Assembly (NCBI GenBank): GCA_016744415.1
Contig: JADGEL010000002.1
Coordinates: 310,001-374,000, forward strand
Length of the DNA stretch: 64,000 nucleotides
Source of the DNA: Flavobacteriaceae bacterium
GTDB taxonomy: Bacteria > Bacteroidota > Bacteroidia > Flavobacteriales > Flavobacteriaceae
Direction of reading: 5' to 3'
Part shown: positions 10,894 to 19,117 of the stretch, piece after piece
How positions within the stretch are numbered: position 1 is the first letter of the stretch
Layout of the letters: every line of letters starts with the position of its first letter
The notes under the pieces: model-generated
What the model was told of the DNA's origin: nothing
Seen by the model: only the letters and a program-made list of their open reading frames with translations
Database searches by the model: none
Program-made: the position numbers and the translations under genes

Positions 10894-11199
10894 TTAGACC
10901 TGATATGAGCGTTGTTTTTCTTTACGCTTATTTAGCTGTCTTTTAAGCGCATCAACAGTCAGAGCAACACCTTCTTCAAAAGTTTTAGAAACTTTTTTCA
11001 CAACAAAATCATTCCCCGGAACATTGATTTTTATCTCTACTATTTTATTTTCTTTTTCGCTTGTTTGTTGAACCTTTAAAAAAACCTCCGAATCTACAAT
11101 CTTGTCATAGTATTTTTCTAATGATTCTACTTTTTTTTCTACAAATTCAACTAGTTCTTTGTCTGCGTTGAAATTAACTGACTGCACAAATACTTTCAT
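10894..11199 (-). CDS. hpf: Ribosome hibernation-promoting factor, short form
   Basis: This is a small ribosome-associated protein (101 residues) of the HPF/YfiA family that inactivates ribosomes in stationary phase by binding near the decoding site. The N-terminal MKVFVQSVNFNADKELVEFV and the basic C-terminal LKRQLNKRKEKQRS fit the family. It is the short form without a dimerisation domain. It starts six bases after the recombinase gene and is probably co-transcribed with it. Confidence 0.9.
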   Translation of the reverse strand: MKVFVQSVNFNADKELVEFVEKKVESLEKYYDKIVDSEVFLKVQQTSEKENKIVEIKINVPGNDFVVKKVSKTFEEGVALTVDALKRQLNKRKEKQRSYQV

Positions 11200-11205
11200 A
11201 TTAAA

Positions 11206-12099
11206 TCAATTTTTAGTACTTCTTGGATGAGCACTGTTATACACTTCTTTTAATTTTCCCAAACTACTATGGGTATATTCTTGTGTTGACGCTAAGCTAG
11301 AATGACCTAGCAACTCTTTAACTGAATTAAGATCTGCCCCTTCATTTAATAGGTGTGTAGCGAATGAATGTCGCAACACGTGAGGGCTTTTCTTAACCTT
11401 CGAAGACACCGTACTAAAATACTCATTTATTATCCTATAAACAAGAGTAGGGTATAATTTATTTTTCTTATCAGTTATAAAAAGAGCGTCGGAATTAGCA
11501 GTAAATAAATCCCTCTCTTTTAAATAAATTTGAATCGATTTTCTTACAGCTGGCAACAAAGGTACAATCCTTTCTTTATTTCGCTTCCCTAAAACCTTTA
11601 ATGAATTGTTAAAAAAATCTACGTCTTGTACCTTTATGTTAATCAATTCATTTCTACGAATTCCAGTAGAATAGAATAGCTCTACAATCAACCTATTTCG
11701 AAGTGATTTAAAATCTGACTCCTTATTAATAGAGTTAATTACTGATGTGATTTCTTTTTCTGAAAACGGAACTTGAACTCGCTTTGAAACTTTTAATGCT
11801 TTGTGATTTATTAATGGATTCTTTTCTAACTGCTTTGTTTTTTGTAAATATCTATAAAAGGTATTTAAACTGCTAACTTTTCTATTAACAGTCCTATTAG
11901 CTATATTTGAATCAACAAGACTTACTATCCAAGATCTGATTTGAGCGTAATTTACATCAACCAAATTATCTTCATCAAATTCTTGTTTGCAAAATTGCTG
12001 AAAGGAATTTAAATCCTTTTGATAGGCAATAATTGTATGCCTAGAATATTTTTTTTCGAAGGATAAATATTCAATAAATGATGTAATAAAATTGGGCAT
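11206..12099 (-). CDS. Tyrosine recombinase, XerC/XerD family
   Basis: This is a 297-residue site-specific recombinase, probably part of the Xer system that resolves chromosome dimers at dif. The N-terminal SAM-like DNA-binding domain spans about residues 1-90. Catalytic residues are visible: Arg in STGIRRNEL (about 152), HVLRHSFATHLL (about 242-253), LGHSS, and the nucleophile Tyr in TQEYTH (about 277). Length and position in a housekeeping run argue against an integrase of a mobile element. The start codon follows directly on the U run of the rpsU terminator. XerC and XerD cannot be told apart by eye. Confidence 0.9.
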   Translation of the reverse strand: MPNFITSFIEYLSFEKKYSRHTIIAYQKDLNSFQQFCKQEFDEDNLVDVNYAQIRSWIVSLVDSNIANRTVNRKVSSLNTFYRYLQKTKQLEKNPLINHKALKVSKRVQVPFSEKEITSVINSINKESDFKSLRNRLIVELFYSTGIRRNELINIKVQDVDFFNNSLKVLGKRNKERIVPLLPAVRKSIQIYLKERDLFTANSDALFITDKKNKLYPTLVYRIINEYFSTVSSKVKKSPHVLRHSFATHLLNEGADLNSVKELLGHSSLASTQEYTHSSLGKLKEVYNSAHPRSTKN

Positions 12100-12142
12100 A
12101 AAAAAATCCGTTAGAATACAAAATTACGAATTCTAACGGATT
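12100..12142 (-). terminator. Rho-independent terminator of rpsU
   Basis: Perfect 13-bp arms (12130-12142 and 12105-12117) are followed by seven U residues. The U run ends one base before the ATG of the downstream recombinase. The loop contains TAATTTTG (12126-12119), which matches the -7 promoter consensus, so a new transcript for the recombinase and hpf may start within the terminator. Confidence 0.8.
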
Positions 12143-12162
12143 AAATATTATTATAAGGAATA

Positions 12163-12360
12163 TTAACCTTGTTCTTCTTTAGTTCTTAATCTTTGAACAT
12201 AAGCAGCTTTAATATTCTGTGCTCTCTTAACAACAGAAGGCTTATCAAATTGTTTGCGTGAACGCAAATTTTTCATTGTCTTAGTACGATCAAATTTCCT
12301 CTTAAAACGCTTAAGCGCTCTATCGATATTCTCTCCTTCTTTTACTGGTATAATCAACAT
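12163..12360 (-). CDS. rpsU: 30S ribosomal protein bS21
   Basis: This small basic protein (65 residues) sits near the anti-Shine-Dalgarno end of 16S rRNA. The conserved MLIIPVKEGENIDRALKRFKRKF start and basic C-terminus are present. An AAAGGAGG sequence (12377-12370) lies nine bases before the ATG, a very strong Shine-Dalgarno sequence in a genome where such signals are otherwise rare. In Flavobacterium johnsoniae bS21 helps occlude the anti-Shine-Dalgarno, so this gene may sense its own protein. Confidence 0.96.
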   Translation of the reverse strand: MLIIPVKEGENIDRALKRFKRKFDRTKTMKNLRSRKQFDKPSVVKRAQNIKAAYVQRLRTKEEQG

Positions 12361-12369
12361 AACTTGGTT

Positions 12370-12377
12370 CCTCCTTT
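12370..12377 (-). promoter_or_regulatory. Strong Shine-Dalgarno of rpsU
   Basis: AAAGGAGG on the minus strand, nine bases from the rpsU start codon, is complementary to the 16S rRNA 3' end over at least seven bases. The neighbouring ribosomal genes (rplL, rplK, nusG, tuf) have only A-rich leaders at this place. Confidence 0.8.
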
Positions 12378-12409
12378 CTTTATTCTCCTAATCTATTTTT
12401 AGGGTGGCG

Positions 12410-12440
12410 CAAATATATAAACTATTTAATAATTGACAAC
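12410..12440 (-). promoter_or_regulatory. rpsU promoter
   Basis: On the minus strand GTTG (12440-12437), a 19-base spacer and TATATTTG (12417-12410) match the Bacteroidota -33/-7 consensus with one mismatch. The predicted leader is about 45 bases and contains the Shine-Dalgarno sequence. Confidence 0.6.
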
Positions 12441-12457
12441 CACTATTTTTAAATATT

Positions 12458-13615
12458 TTATGTCGCTGGTTTGTACTGTTTTTTATCAATCACCATTTTA
12501 GCAATTACTTCTTTTAATATTTCTGAAGTTCCTCCTCCAATTGGTCCTAACCTACTATCTCTTAACAACCTTGCTAATGGGTAATCTTCTATATATCCAT
12601 AACCTCCTAATAGTTGCAATGAGTTATAAATAACTTCATCAGCCATTTTTGTAGCAGTCAGTTTAGCCATACTTGCTTCCTTAACTACATATTCACCATC
12701 ATTTAATCTTTTAGCAACAGAATAATTAAACTCTTTACATACTTCAATCTGACTTGCCATTTCGGCCACTGAATGCCTTAGGGCTTGAAATTTATCTATT
12801 GTTTTTCCAAAGGCTTGTCTCTCTGACATATATTGTATGGCATACTCCAAAGCAAATTCTGCTCTTGCATGTGCATTGATGGCCATGACTAAACGCTCTA
12901 ATGCAAAATGCTGCATGATATAAGAAAACCCTTTTTCTTCTTCACCCATCAAATTTTCAATAGGTATCACTACATTGTCAAAAGCAATTTCTCCTGTATC
13001 TGAAGCTTTCCATCCTAATTTATTTAATTTGGTTGCAGAAACTCCTTTCGTGTCTCTATCTACCACAAAAATACTAATTCCTTTCCCTCCTAAATCAGGG
13101 TTTGTTTTAGCTACTACTATTAAATAATCAGAATAAACACCGTTTGTAATAAAAGTTTTTGATCCATTAATAATATAGGTGTCACCTTTTTTTACTGCAG
13201 TAGTTTTAATTCCTGAAACATCTGATCCTGCAAAAGGTTCTGTTATACACAAACAGCCAATCTTATCCCCATTAATACTTGGTGTTAGGTATTCTGTTTT
13301 AATTCTATCATCACCTTCTTTATTAACATGAGTCATTGCCAAATAAACATGTGCCCACATTGCAGCTGCAAATCCACCAGAATTTATTTTTTGTAATTCT
13401 TCTAAAAAGATAACAGTATAAAATAAATCGAGATTCATTCCACCGTATTCTTCTGGGGAATTTATTCCGAAGTAACCCATCTCTCCAAATTTTTTCCAAA
13501 TAAAGCGGTCAATAGTTCCTGTTTTTTCCCATTTATCTATATAAGGAGTAACTTCCTTTTGTAAAAATTCTTTAAAACTTTGTCGAAACGATTCGTGTTC
13601 TTCGGTAAAATGCAT
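12458..13615 (-). CDS. Acyl-CoA dehydrogenase family protein
   Basis: This FAD enzyme (385 residues) oxidises acyl-CoA to trans-2-enoyl-CoA. It has the three family domains and the CITEPFAGSDVSG and KTFITNGVYSDY segments. The late motif reads PIGGGTSEILKE: the Glu found in the medium-chain YEGTSE motif is absent. In long-chain and isovaleryl-type enzymes the catalytic Glu sits instead in helix G, and FALERLVMA here supplies a candidate. That suggests long- or branched-chain substrates, but chain length cannot be read from sequence. It is 38 bases downstream of the HHH-protein gene. Confidence 0.9.
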   Translation of the reverse strand: MHFTEEHESFRQSFKEFLQKEVTPYIDKWEKTGTIDRFIWKKFGEMGYFGINSPEEYGGMNLDLFYTVIFLEELQKINSGGFAAAMWAHVYLAMTHVNKEGDDRIKTEYLTPSINGDKIGCLCITEPFAGSDVSGIKTTAVKKGDTYIINGSKTFITNGVYSDYLIVVAKTNPDLGGKGISIFVVDRDTKGVSATKLNKLGWKASDTGEIAFDNVVIPIENLMGEEEKGFSYIMQHFALERLVMAINAHARAEFALEYAIQYMSERQAFGKTIDKFQALRHSVAEMASQIEVCKEFNYSVAKRLNDGEYVVKEASMAKLTATKMADEVIYNSLQLLGGYGYIEDYPLARLLRDSRLGPIGGGTSEILKEVIAKMVIDKKQYKPAT

Positions 13616-13653
13616 ATTATTAAAACAGGTTAGTGGTGTGGTATTCTTTTCAA

Positions 13654-14544
13654 TTATTTAGCATCCAAATATACGATGATTTTATCATATAATTCAAGAG
13701 GAAAACCCTCTATCAATTTCAATTCTTCAATTGATTGTAATTCAGCAACTTCATCTCTATACTGAAAAATATTCTTTGTAAGCTCATAATCTATGTATGG
13801 TAAATGCAATACCTCTTTAAACGTTGCAGTATTCACATTTAGCTTTTTGAAAGTTGGTTTTGATAAAACTGTATAGCGTTCTAAAACTCGGTCAATTACA
13901 TCGGGTTTTAATCCGTAAACTTCGCTTAATTGATCATCAGACAAAAAACCATTTAGCGAAGCTCTAAATTTTATTATTCTCTCAGATAACTTTTCACCAA
14001 TGCCATATATTTCTTTTAGCTGATTTGCAGTAACTATATTTAAATCTTGTTTTACAATTGGAATATTTTTTTTCTTACCTATATATGTACCCTTTTTTTT
14101 GGAAGATTTATTTTTGGCTATTACCCAATCTGGAAATTTAAAATTAGGTGACATAACCGCCAACAAACTATCCGACACTTCTGTTACATTTTGAAAATGT
14201 TTTGCTGAGTTAATATATTTACCATCTGATCTATGTTTTAGTAATCTATCAATCTCTTGAGTTGACATCCCTAATTGATAACCTTTGTAATCGGTAATAA
14301 AACTTGGGTTATAGGGGTAGGTTTTTGGTTTCCGCTTATCAACCTCAACCAATTTTAATGAATCTATTTGATGCTGGAAGACTGCTATTTCATCTAAAGG
14401 CAAATCAAAAATATCATTAGATTCTTTTACCATAGGAAGTCCAAAGAAATAAACCCCTTGTAACAAAATGATTAGTGCCAACAAAAAGAAAATCCCATTT
14501 CGTTGGCGTTTGTTATACCAAAAATGGGATTTAAAATTTTTCAT
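13654..14544 (-). CDS. Helix-hairpin-helix (ComEA-like) protein with N-terminal membrane anchor
   Basis: This 296-residue protein has one N-terminal membrane segment (about residues 19-36, FFLLALIILLQGVYFFGLPM). It is followed by a poorly conserved region and three helix-hairpin-helix-like units: NIVTANQLKEIYGIGEKLSERI, LSEVYGLKPDVIDRVLERY, and NVNTATFKEVLHLPYIDYELTKNI. Such domains bind DNA non-specifically in ComEA uptake receptors. Here it sits in an operon with a symporter (14 bases upstream) and an acyl-CoA dehydrogenase, so a competence role is not supported by context. Function unknown. Confidence 0.8.
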   Translation of the reverse strand: MKNFKSHFWYNKRQRNGIFFLLALIILLQGVYFFGLPMVKESNDIFDLPLDEIAVFQHQIDSLKLVEVDKRKPKTYPYNPSFITDYKGYQLGMSTQEIDRLLKHRSDGKYINSAKHFQNVTEVSDSLLAVMSPNFKFPDWVIAKNKSSKKKGTYIGKKKNIPIVKQDLNIVTANQLKEIYGIGEKLSERIIKFRASLNGFLSDDQLSEVYGLKPDVIDRVLERYTVLSKPTFKKLNVNTATFKEVLHLPYIDYELTKNIFQYRDEVAELQSIEELKLIEGFPLELYDKIIVYLDAK

Positions 14545-14558
14545 AATTTTATTTTATA

Positions 14559-16142
14559 TCATTTCTCTCCTTTAATAACAGACATGTATTTATTTAGTTC
14601 ACTTTTAACTTTTGGCGCTAACAAAACAATACCTATCATATTCGGAACCATCATTGCAAATATCATTGCATCAGAGAATCCAATTACTGAGCCTAAACTT
14701 GCCGCAGAACCTATTACTACAAATACACAAAATAAAATTTTATATGCATATTCCATTTTTTTAGACCTCCCAAATAAATAAGCCCATCCTTGAAATCCGT
14801 AATAAGACCAAGAAATCATCGTGCTAAATGCAAATAAAACAACTGCAATTGTCAACACATAAGGGAACCACGAAATAGCAGATTCAAATGCTCCTGAAGT
14901 CAATAAAATTGCTTGTGCATCATTTAATCCAGCATTAGATGCCACAACATTTCCTGTAATAATCAACACCAAAGCGGTCATAGTACAAACCACAACTGTG
15001 TCAATAAATGGTTCTAACAAAGCAACCATTCCTTCAGATGCTGGGTATTTTGTTTTTACTGCTGAATGCGCAATCGATGCTGACCCAACACCCGCTTCAT
15101 TAGAAAATGCTGCACGTCTAAATCCTTGAACCAAAACCCCAATAGCTCCACCTGCCATTCCTTCTGGACTAAATGCCCCATTGAATATTTCAGAAAAAGC
15201 CCATCCAATTAACTCATAGTTTACAAAAATTACAAATAACGAAGCTGCAACATAAATCACTACCATAAACGGCACAATCTTATCAGTTACTTTAGCTATT
15301 TTTTTAATTCCTCCAATAATTACAATACCAACTAGTATTGCCATTACAATACCAAACAACCAACCTTTGCCATGTAAAAAAGAAGCTTCACCTCCAGTAA
15401 TATTTTCTACTAATTGAAATGCTTGATTTACTTGGAACATATTTCCACCACCAAACGATCCTCCAATTACAAATACTGCAAATAACACTGCTAATGCCTT
15501 TCCTAACTTTTCTAACCCTTTTGACTTTAATCCTTTGGTTAAATAATACATTGGCCCTCCGTAAACCGTTCCGTCTTCATCAATATCTCGATACTTTACA
15601 CCCAAAGTACACTCTACAAACTTTGAAGCCATTCCTAAAAACCCAGCAATAATCATCCAGAAAGTAGCTCCTGCTCCTCCAATAGAAACTGCAATAGCAA
15701 CTCCAGCAATGTTACCTAATCCAACTGTTGCAGAAAGTGCTGCAGTCAATGCTTGGAAATGAGAAACTTCTCCTTCATGTCCTTCAATCGCTATTGTTTC
15801 AATTGCATCACCTCCTGGAGTTGAATCTCCAGCAGCATTCATAGATTCGTGATGATCTAGATCATCATATTTACCTCTTACAATATTAACAGAAGTCATA
15901 ACGCCTCTAAAATTGATGAATCTAAAATAGATTGTAAAATATAAAGCTCCTAAAATCAATGGAAACAACACCCAATAAATTTTTATACCGCCACCAAAAT
16001 CAATTTGATAAAAAATTAAATCAACAAACCAACCAGTGGCATTACCAAAAACTTCATCAATTTGTTTATCTATTCCTTTTTCTTGAGCAAATGTTAGTAA
16101 CGGTGCTACAAATAAAAGTAGCGCTAGAAGTTTTTTATTCAT
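14559..16142 (-). CDS. Sodium:alanine/glycine symporter (AGCS family)
   Basis: This inner-membrane amino-acid carrier (527 residues) couples uptake to Na+. The N-terminus looks like a cleavable signal ([17 protein letters not shown]), then there are about ten membrane segments. The family signatures [10 protein letters not shown] and [15 protein letters not shown] are present. An insert of about 40 residues between the first segments ([15 protein letters not shown] region) is charged and likely a loop. It is the first gene of a three-gene minus-strand run. Confidence 0.92.
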   Translation of the reverse strand: MNKKLLALLLFVAPLLTFAQEKGIDKQIDEVFGNATGWFVDLIFYQIDFGGGIKIYWVLFPLILGALYFTIYFRFINFRGVMTSVNIVRGKYDDLDHHESMNAAGDSTPGGDAIETIAIEGHEGEVSHFQALTAALSATVGLGNIAGVAIAVSIGGAGATFWMIIAGFLGMASKFVECTLGVKYRDIDEDGTVYGGPMYYLTKGLKSKGLEKLGKALAVLFAVFVIGGSFGGGNMFQVNQAFQLVENITGGEASFLHGKGWLFGIVMAILVGIVIIGGIKKIAKVTDKIVPFMVVIYVAASLFVIFVNYELIGWAFSEIFNGAFSPEGMAGGAIGVLVQGFRRAAFSNEAGVGSASIAHSAVKTKYPASEGMVALLEPFIDTVVVCTMTALVLIITGNVVASNAGLNDAQAILLTSGAFESAISWFPYVLTIAVVLFAFSTMISWSYYGFQGWAYLFGRSKKMEYAYKILFCVFVVIGSAASLGSVIGFSDAMIFAMMVPNMIGIVLLAPKVKSELNKYMSVIKGEK

Positions 16143-16234
16143 AATATAATTAGGTGATTTTAGTTTTGTTTAGAAATTTATTCATCGCAATATCTTAAAA
16201 AAATGATGTATCATCAAATTTTTTAACACATTCC

Positions 16235-17233
16235 TTAAAACATGGTTTGCAATTTGTCTACTTGTTCTGCTCTTCCTAAAACAATTAATGTAGACCCTTT
16301 AATGAGCTTCGTAGAAGCATCTGGATTTACAATATATTCATTATCAGGAGTTTTAAAACCAATAACTGAACAACCTGTTAATTTTCTTAAATCTAAATCT
16401 AATATCGACTTATTAATATATTCTTGTGATAATTCATCTACCCAAATTTCTTGTAGATTTGACGAACATTCTCCTTCTACTGAAAGCATATCTACAAACT
16501 CGATAATGTCAGGAGTAACAACTAAAGATGCCATATGATCACCTCCTATTTTATCGGGCATGATAACATTATCTGCTCCAGCAATTTTCAATTTCTTTTT
16601 AGAAGATTCATCTGAAGCTCTACTAATAATAGTCAAATTTTTATTCATTTGTCTTGCTGATAAAACAATGAACAAGTTATCTGCATCTGACGGTAAGGCA
16701 ACAATTAAATTTTTAGCGTTTTTAATCCCTGAAGCCTCTAAAATTTCATCGTCTGTTGCATCTCCATCAACAAAAACAATAGCATCGTGTTCTAACTGTC
16801 TTAAAGCATCAATCCCTTTTTCAATAACAACACAAGTTTGATTGTACTTATTTAACTTAGAAGTAGCCTGTTGTCCGTTTCTACCAAAACCACAAATTAC
16901 GGTGTGCTGATTTAATGAATCTATTTGTTTTTGCATTTTTTTTAGTTTTAATTCTTTAAAAAAAGTTCCTAAGGCTATGTTTTCTGATAATATTTTTAGC
17001 ACATAACCATATAAACTCACACTCAATAAAATCAGAAATATGGTAAATAACTTTCCTTCTGTAGATAATTCATGTATCAATCCGAAACCGACTGTTGAAA
17101 CGGTAATTACAGTCATATAAAGCGCATCGACAAATGTATCTCCAGAAATTAACATATACCCAATTACTCCTATCACCAATACGGATATAAGAAGAAATAA
17201 TGCAATAATTAATTTTTTCTTTATATCGTTCAT
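16235..17233 (-). CDS. Two-membrane-segment potassium channel with RCK (TrkA-N/C) domains
   Basis: This is a 332-residue K+ channel. Two membrane segments (about residues 8-28 and 58-78) flank a pore loop with selectivity filter TVGFG (residues 47-51). A cytosolic Rossmann TrkA-N domain follows (ICGFGRNGQ, about residue 113) and then a C-terminal TrkA-C ligand domain. This is the MthK-like layout in which ligand binding opens the gate. Its start codon overlaps the stop of the PspC gene by four bases (ATGA), so the two are translationally coupled. Confidence 0.92.
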   Translation of the reverse strand: MNDIKKKLIIALFLLISVLVIGVIGYMLISGDTFVDALYMTVITVSTVGFGLIHELSTEGKLFTIFLILLSVSLYGYVLKILSENIALGTFFKELKLKKMQKQIDSLNQHTVICGFGRNGQQATSKLNKYNQTCVVIEKGIDALRQLEHDAIVFVDGDATDDEILEASGIKNAKNLIVALPSDADNLFIVLSARQMNKNLTIISRASDESSKKKLKIAGADNVIMPDKIGGDHMASLVVTPDIIEFVDMLSVEGECSSNLQEIWVDELSQEYINKSILDLDLRKLTGCSVIGFKTPDNEYIVNPDASTKLIKGSTLIVLGRAEQVDKLQTMF

Positions 17234-17457
17234 AAGTCAAATACTGAGCTGCGTTTGGTATATACCATATCTTTTAATTTTAATAAAAAGGCGAGCGTTA
17301 AATAAATTCCAAAAGATAAACCAACGGTTACAAATGAAATATAAATGAAAAATAATCTAACATTAGTTGCCCGCATTCCTAACCTATCAGCAAATCGTGA
17401 AGACACATCAAAACCGTGTCGTTCAAAATAATGTCTGATTGAATGTATTAATTTCAT
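17230..17457 (-). CDS. PspC-domain membrane protein
   Basis: This is a 75-residue protein with one PspC-type unit: a short basic cytosolic part (RFADRLGMRATNVR) and a membrane segment (about residues 33-60). PspC domains take part in envelope-stress signalling in enterobacteria, but this is a minimal stand-alone form. The four-base overlap with the potassium channel gene suggests a shared role at the membrane, possibly in membrane-potential or stress control. That link is inferred. Confidence 0.8.
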   Translation of the reverse strand: MKLIHSIRHYFERHGFDVSSRFADRLGMRATNVRLFFIYISFVTVGLSFGIYLTLAFLLKLKDMVYTKRSSVFDL

Positions 17458-17546
17458 TTAGTTTAATTCAAACGCAAGATAGCAAAATTTGTTAGTGCTT
17501 ACATTTTTTATTCGGTAATTTCTCATCCATTTTGTAGTTGTGAAAT

Positions 17547-17590
17547 GTAACAAAAGTTACTGTCTTATTTTAAAAATCAACAGATTTTTG
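17547..17590 (+). promoter_or_regulatory. GTAAC-N4-GTTAC palindrome and -7 element of the thiol operon
   Basis: The perfect palindrome GTAAC-AAAA-GTTAC (17547-17560) is followed by GATTTTTG (17583-17590), a near match to TAnnTTTG. The palindrome centre is 33.5 bases before the TTTG, exactly as at 18968-19011. This is the expected geometry for a Crp/Fnr-type class II activator. The start of transcription would fall at or next to the ATG at 17595, implying a nearly leaderless mRNA. Confidence 0.55.
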
Positions 17591-17594
17591 CTCA

Positions 17595-17789
17595 ATGAAG
17601 ATCATCAAAAAAAATAAATTGACCATCCTAGGAGTTCTACTAGGGTTTATTGGAGGGTATCTTTATTATCATTTTATTGGTTGTAATAGCGGTACGTGTG
17701 CCATTACTTCAAAACCGATGAATAGCACTCTTTATGGCGGATTGATGGGCGGGTTATTATTTAATATCTTTGATAGAAAGAAATCCTAA
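17595..17789 (+). CDS. Small membrane protein, DUF6132-like
   Basis: This is a 64-residue protein with two membrane segments (about residues 10-27 and 45-58). The signature YYHFIGCNSGTCAITSKP, holding two cysteines, lies between them. It opens a plus-strand run with a rhodanese, an OsmC protein and another Cys-rich small membrane protein, so it probably belongs to thiol or sulfur handling at the inner membrane. The biochemical role is not established. Confidence 0.75.
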   Translation: MKIIKKNKLTILGVLLGFIGGYLYYHFIGCNSGTCAITSKPMNSTLYGGLMGGLLFNIFDRKKS

Positions 17790-17808
17790 ATTATTAAACT
17801 ATATAAAA

Positions 17809-18123
17809 ATGATCGGAGCTATAAAAAATATTTTTGGATTTGGAAAAAAAGTAAATTTCAAAGAATTAATAAATCAAGGTGCTATTATTGCTGATGTTAG
17901 AACCAAACCAGAATTCAAACAAGGTCACATAAAAAAATCTATCAATATCCCATTAGATAATTTACATAACGAATTAGAAAAATTAGACAAAAACAAAGTA
18001 GTCATTACCTGTTGCGCATCAGGAATTAGAAGCTGGTTTGCTAAAAGCAGATTAAAATCTAACGGATTTACTGAGGTATACAACGGAGGTGGATGGATGA
18101 GCTTAAACAATAAAATCAACTAA
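17809..18123 (+). CDS. Rhodanese-like domain protein
   Basis: This is a single-domain sulfurtransferase of 104 residues from the ATG at 17809 (MIGAIKNIFGFG). An in-frame ATG 13 codons upstream would overlap the previous gene and adds no domain. The active-site loop is CCASGIRS, with the persulfide-forming Cys followed by the Arg-rich loop, and DVRTKPEFKQGHI is the conserved early motif. The first hydrophobic stretch is short and not a clear signal, so it is likely cytoplasmic. It lies one base before the OsmC gene. Confidence 0.88.
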   Translation: MIGAIKNIFGFGKKVNFKELINQGAIIADVRTKPEFKQGHIKKSINIPLDNLHNELEKLDKNKVVITCCASGIRSWFAKSRLKSNGFTEVYNGGGWMSLNNKIN

Positions 18124-18124
18124 A

Positions 18125-18586
18125 ATGGAAGCACACTATTATAATGTAGACATCAATTGGAACACTGACCGAAAAGGGATGATGTGTTCTCCTGAATTAA
18201 ATATTGAAAACGGAAATAACAAGACCTGTATTGAAGTGGCAACACCACCAGAATTCCCTAAAGGAGTTCCTGGAATTTGGTCGCCAGAACATTTATTTAC
18301 CGCTGCAGTGAGTAGCTGTTTAATGACTTCATTTTTAGCAGTAGCAGAAAATTCTAAATTAGAATTTGAAAGTTTTAGTTGTAAATCTAAAGGTAAATTA
18401 GATCGAGTGGATGGTAAATTTATGATGAATGAAATTATATTAGAACCAACCGTAATTATTTACGACGAAAAAGATAGAACTAGAGCAGAAAGAGTTTTGA
18501 AAAAGTCAGAAGCAATTTGTTTGATTACAAGATCTATCAAAGCTGAAGTTAAAATGAATTCAACAATAATAGTAAAAAAAGTATGA
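18125..18586 (+). CDS. OsmC/Ohr-family thiol peroxidase-like protein
   Basis: This 153-residue member of the OsmC family reduces organic hydroperoxides or handles persulfides. The two conserved cysteines are in AAVSSCLMTSF and SEAICLITRSI, as needed for the peroxidatic/resolving pair. It overlaps the next gene by four bases. Sitting beside a rhodanese, it may deal with sulfane sulfur or oxidised thiols rather than classical peroxides; that is inference. Confidence 0.88.
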   Translation: MEAHYYNVDINWNTDRKGMMCSPELNIENGNNKTCIEVATPPEFPKGVPGIWSPEHLFTAAVSSCLMTSFLAVAENSKLEFESFSCKSKGKLDRVDGKFMMNEIILEPTVIIYDEKDRTRAERVLKKSEAICLITRSIKAEVKMNSTIIVKKV

Positions 18587-18807
18587 GAAGCAGAATTTTA
18601 AAAGGCTGGACATTGACTAGAGGATTTTATGTGCTTATTGGCACGTTGGTTATCATTCAATCATACATAGACCAACAATGGTTTGGTGTTGCATTTGGAA
18701 GCTATTTTGCTGCAATGGGTCTTTTTTCTTTTGGATGTGCATCTGGAAATTGTGCTAATGGTAATTGCGAAGTAAAGCCAAAAGCTAAAGAAGATAACCC
18801 AACCTAG
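18583..18807 (+). CDS. Small Cys-rich membrane protein (DUF2892-like)
   Basis: This is a 74-residue protein with two membrane segments (about residues 12-28 and 33-50) and a C-terminal tail FGCASGNCANGNCEV containing three cysteines in close spacing, which could bind metal or carry sulfur. It starts with an ATGA overlap on the OsmC stop and ends the thiol operon. It resembles the YgaP-type membrane partner of rhodaneses in layout. Function unknown. Confidence 0.7.
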   Translation: MRSRILKGWTLTRGFYVLIGTLVIIQSYIDQQWFGVAFGSYFAAMGLFSFGCASGNCANGNCEVKPKAKEDNPT

Positions 18808-18827
18808 CTTCAAAATATTTTAGTCAT

Positions 18828-18870
18828 AAAGGTCGCTTTTGAATTAAATAACCAAAAGCGATCTTTATTT
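18828..18870 (+). terminator. Terminator of the thiol operon
   Basis: The 14-base arms 18828-18841 and 18853-18866 pair with one wobble, then a T-rich run follows. It lies 21 bases after the last stop codon of the operon. The 310-base gap it sits in also holds the efflux-operon operator and promoter, and nothing else that I can see. Confidence 0.7.
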
Positions 18871-18967
18871 GTTAACCTAAGTTTAAGACAAAACATAAAG
18901 CCCTGTACATTAAGACATTTCCCATTTTGGGATTAAAAAATATTATCCTATCAATCTTTTTTTATCA

Positions 18968-19011
18968 GTAACAATAGTTACAATAAGTAGTTTTTATTAG
19001 TTCTAGTTTTG
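18968..19011 (+). promoter_or_regulatory. GTAAC-N4-GTTAC palindrome and -7 box of the RND efflux operon
   Basis: GTAAC-AATA-GTTAC (18968-18981) is followed by TAGTTTTG (19004-19011), a full match to the Bacteroidota -7 consensus. No TTTG is seen at -33, which suits an activator-dependent promoter. The palindrome centre lies near -42 from the predicted start. The same arrangement precedes the thiol operon at 17547. Confidence 0.6.
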
Positions 19012-19117
19012 CCCCATAAATAAAACAACATATGAAACGAGCATGCTAAAAAGTTTAATCGTGAAATTGACAAATAGCAAACAGCATGTGACCTTTATAA
19101 AAAATAAATATAGACAC

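Noticed and set aside
11206-12099. Xer-type recombinase as the integrase of a genomic island
   Set aside because: It stands in a housekeeping run between hpf and rpsU, has XerC/D length and motifs, and no attachment-site duplication of a tRNA end was seen.
18583-18807. Metallothionein-like assignment for the Cys-rich protein
   Set aside because: It has only three clustered cysteines and two membrane segments, which fits a small membrane protein better.
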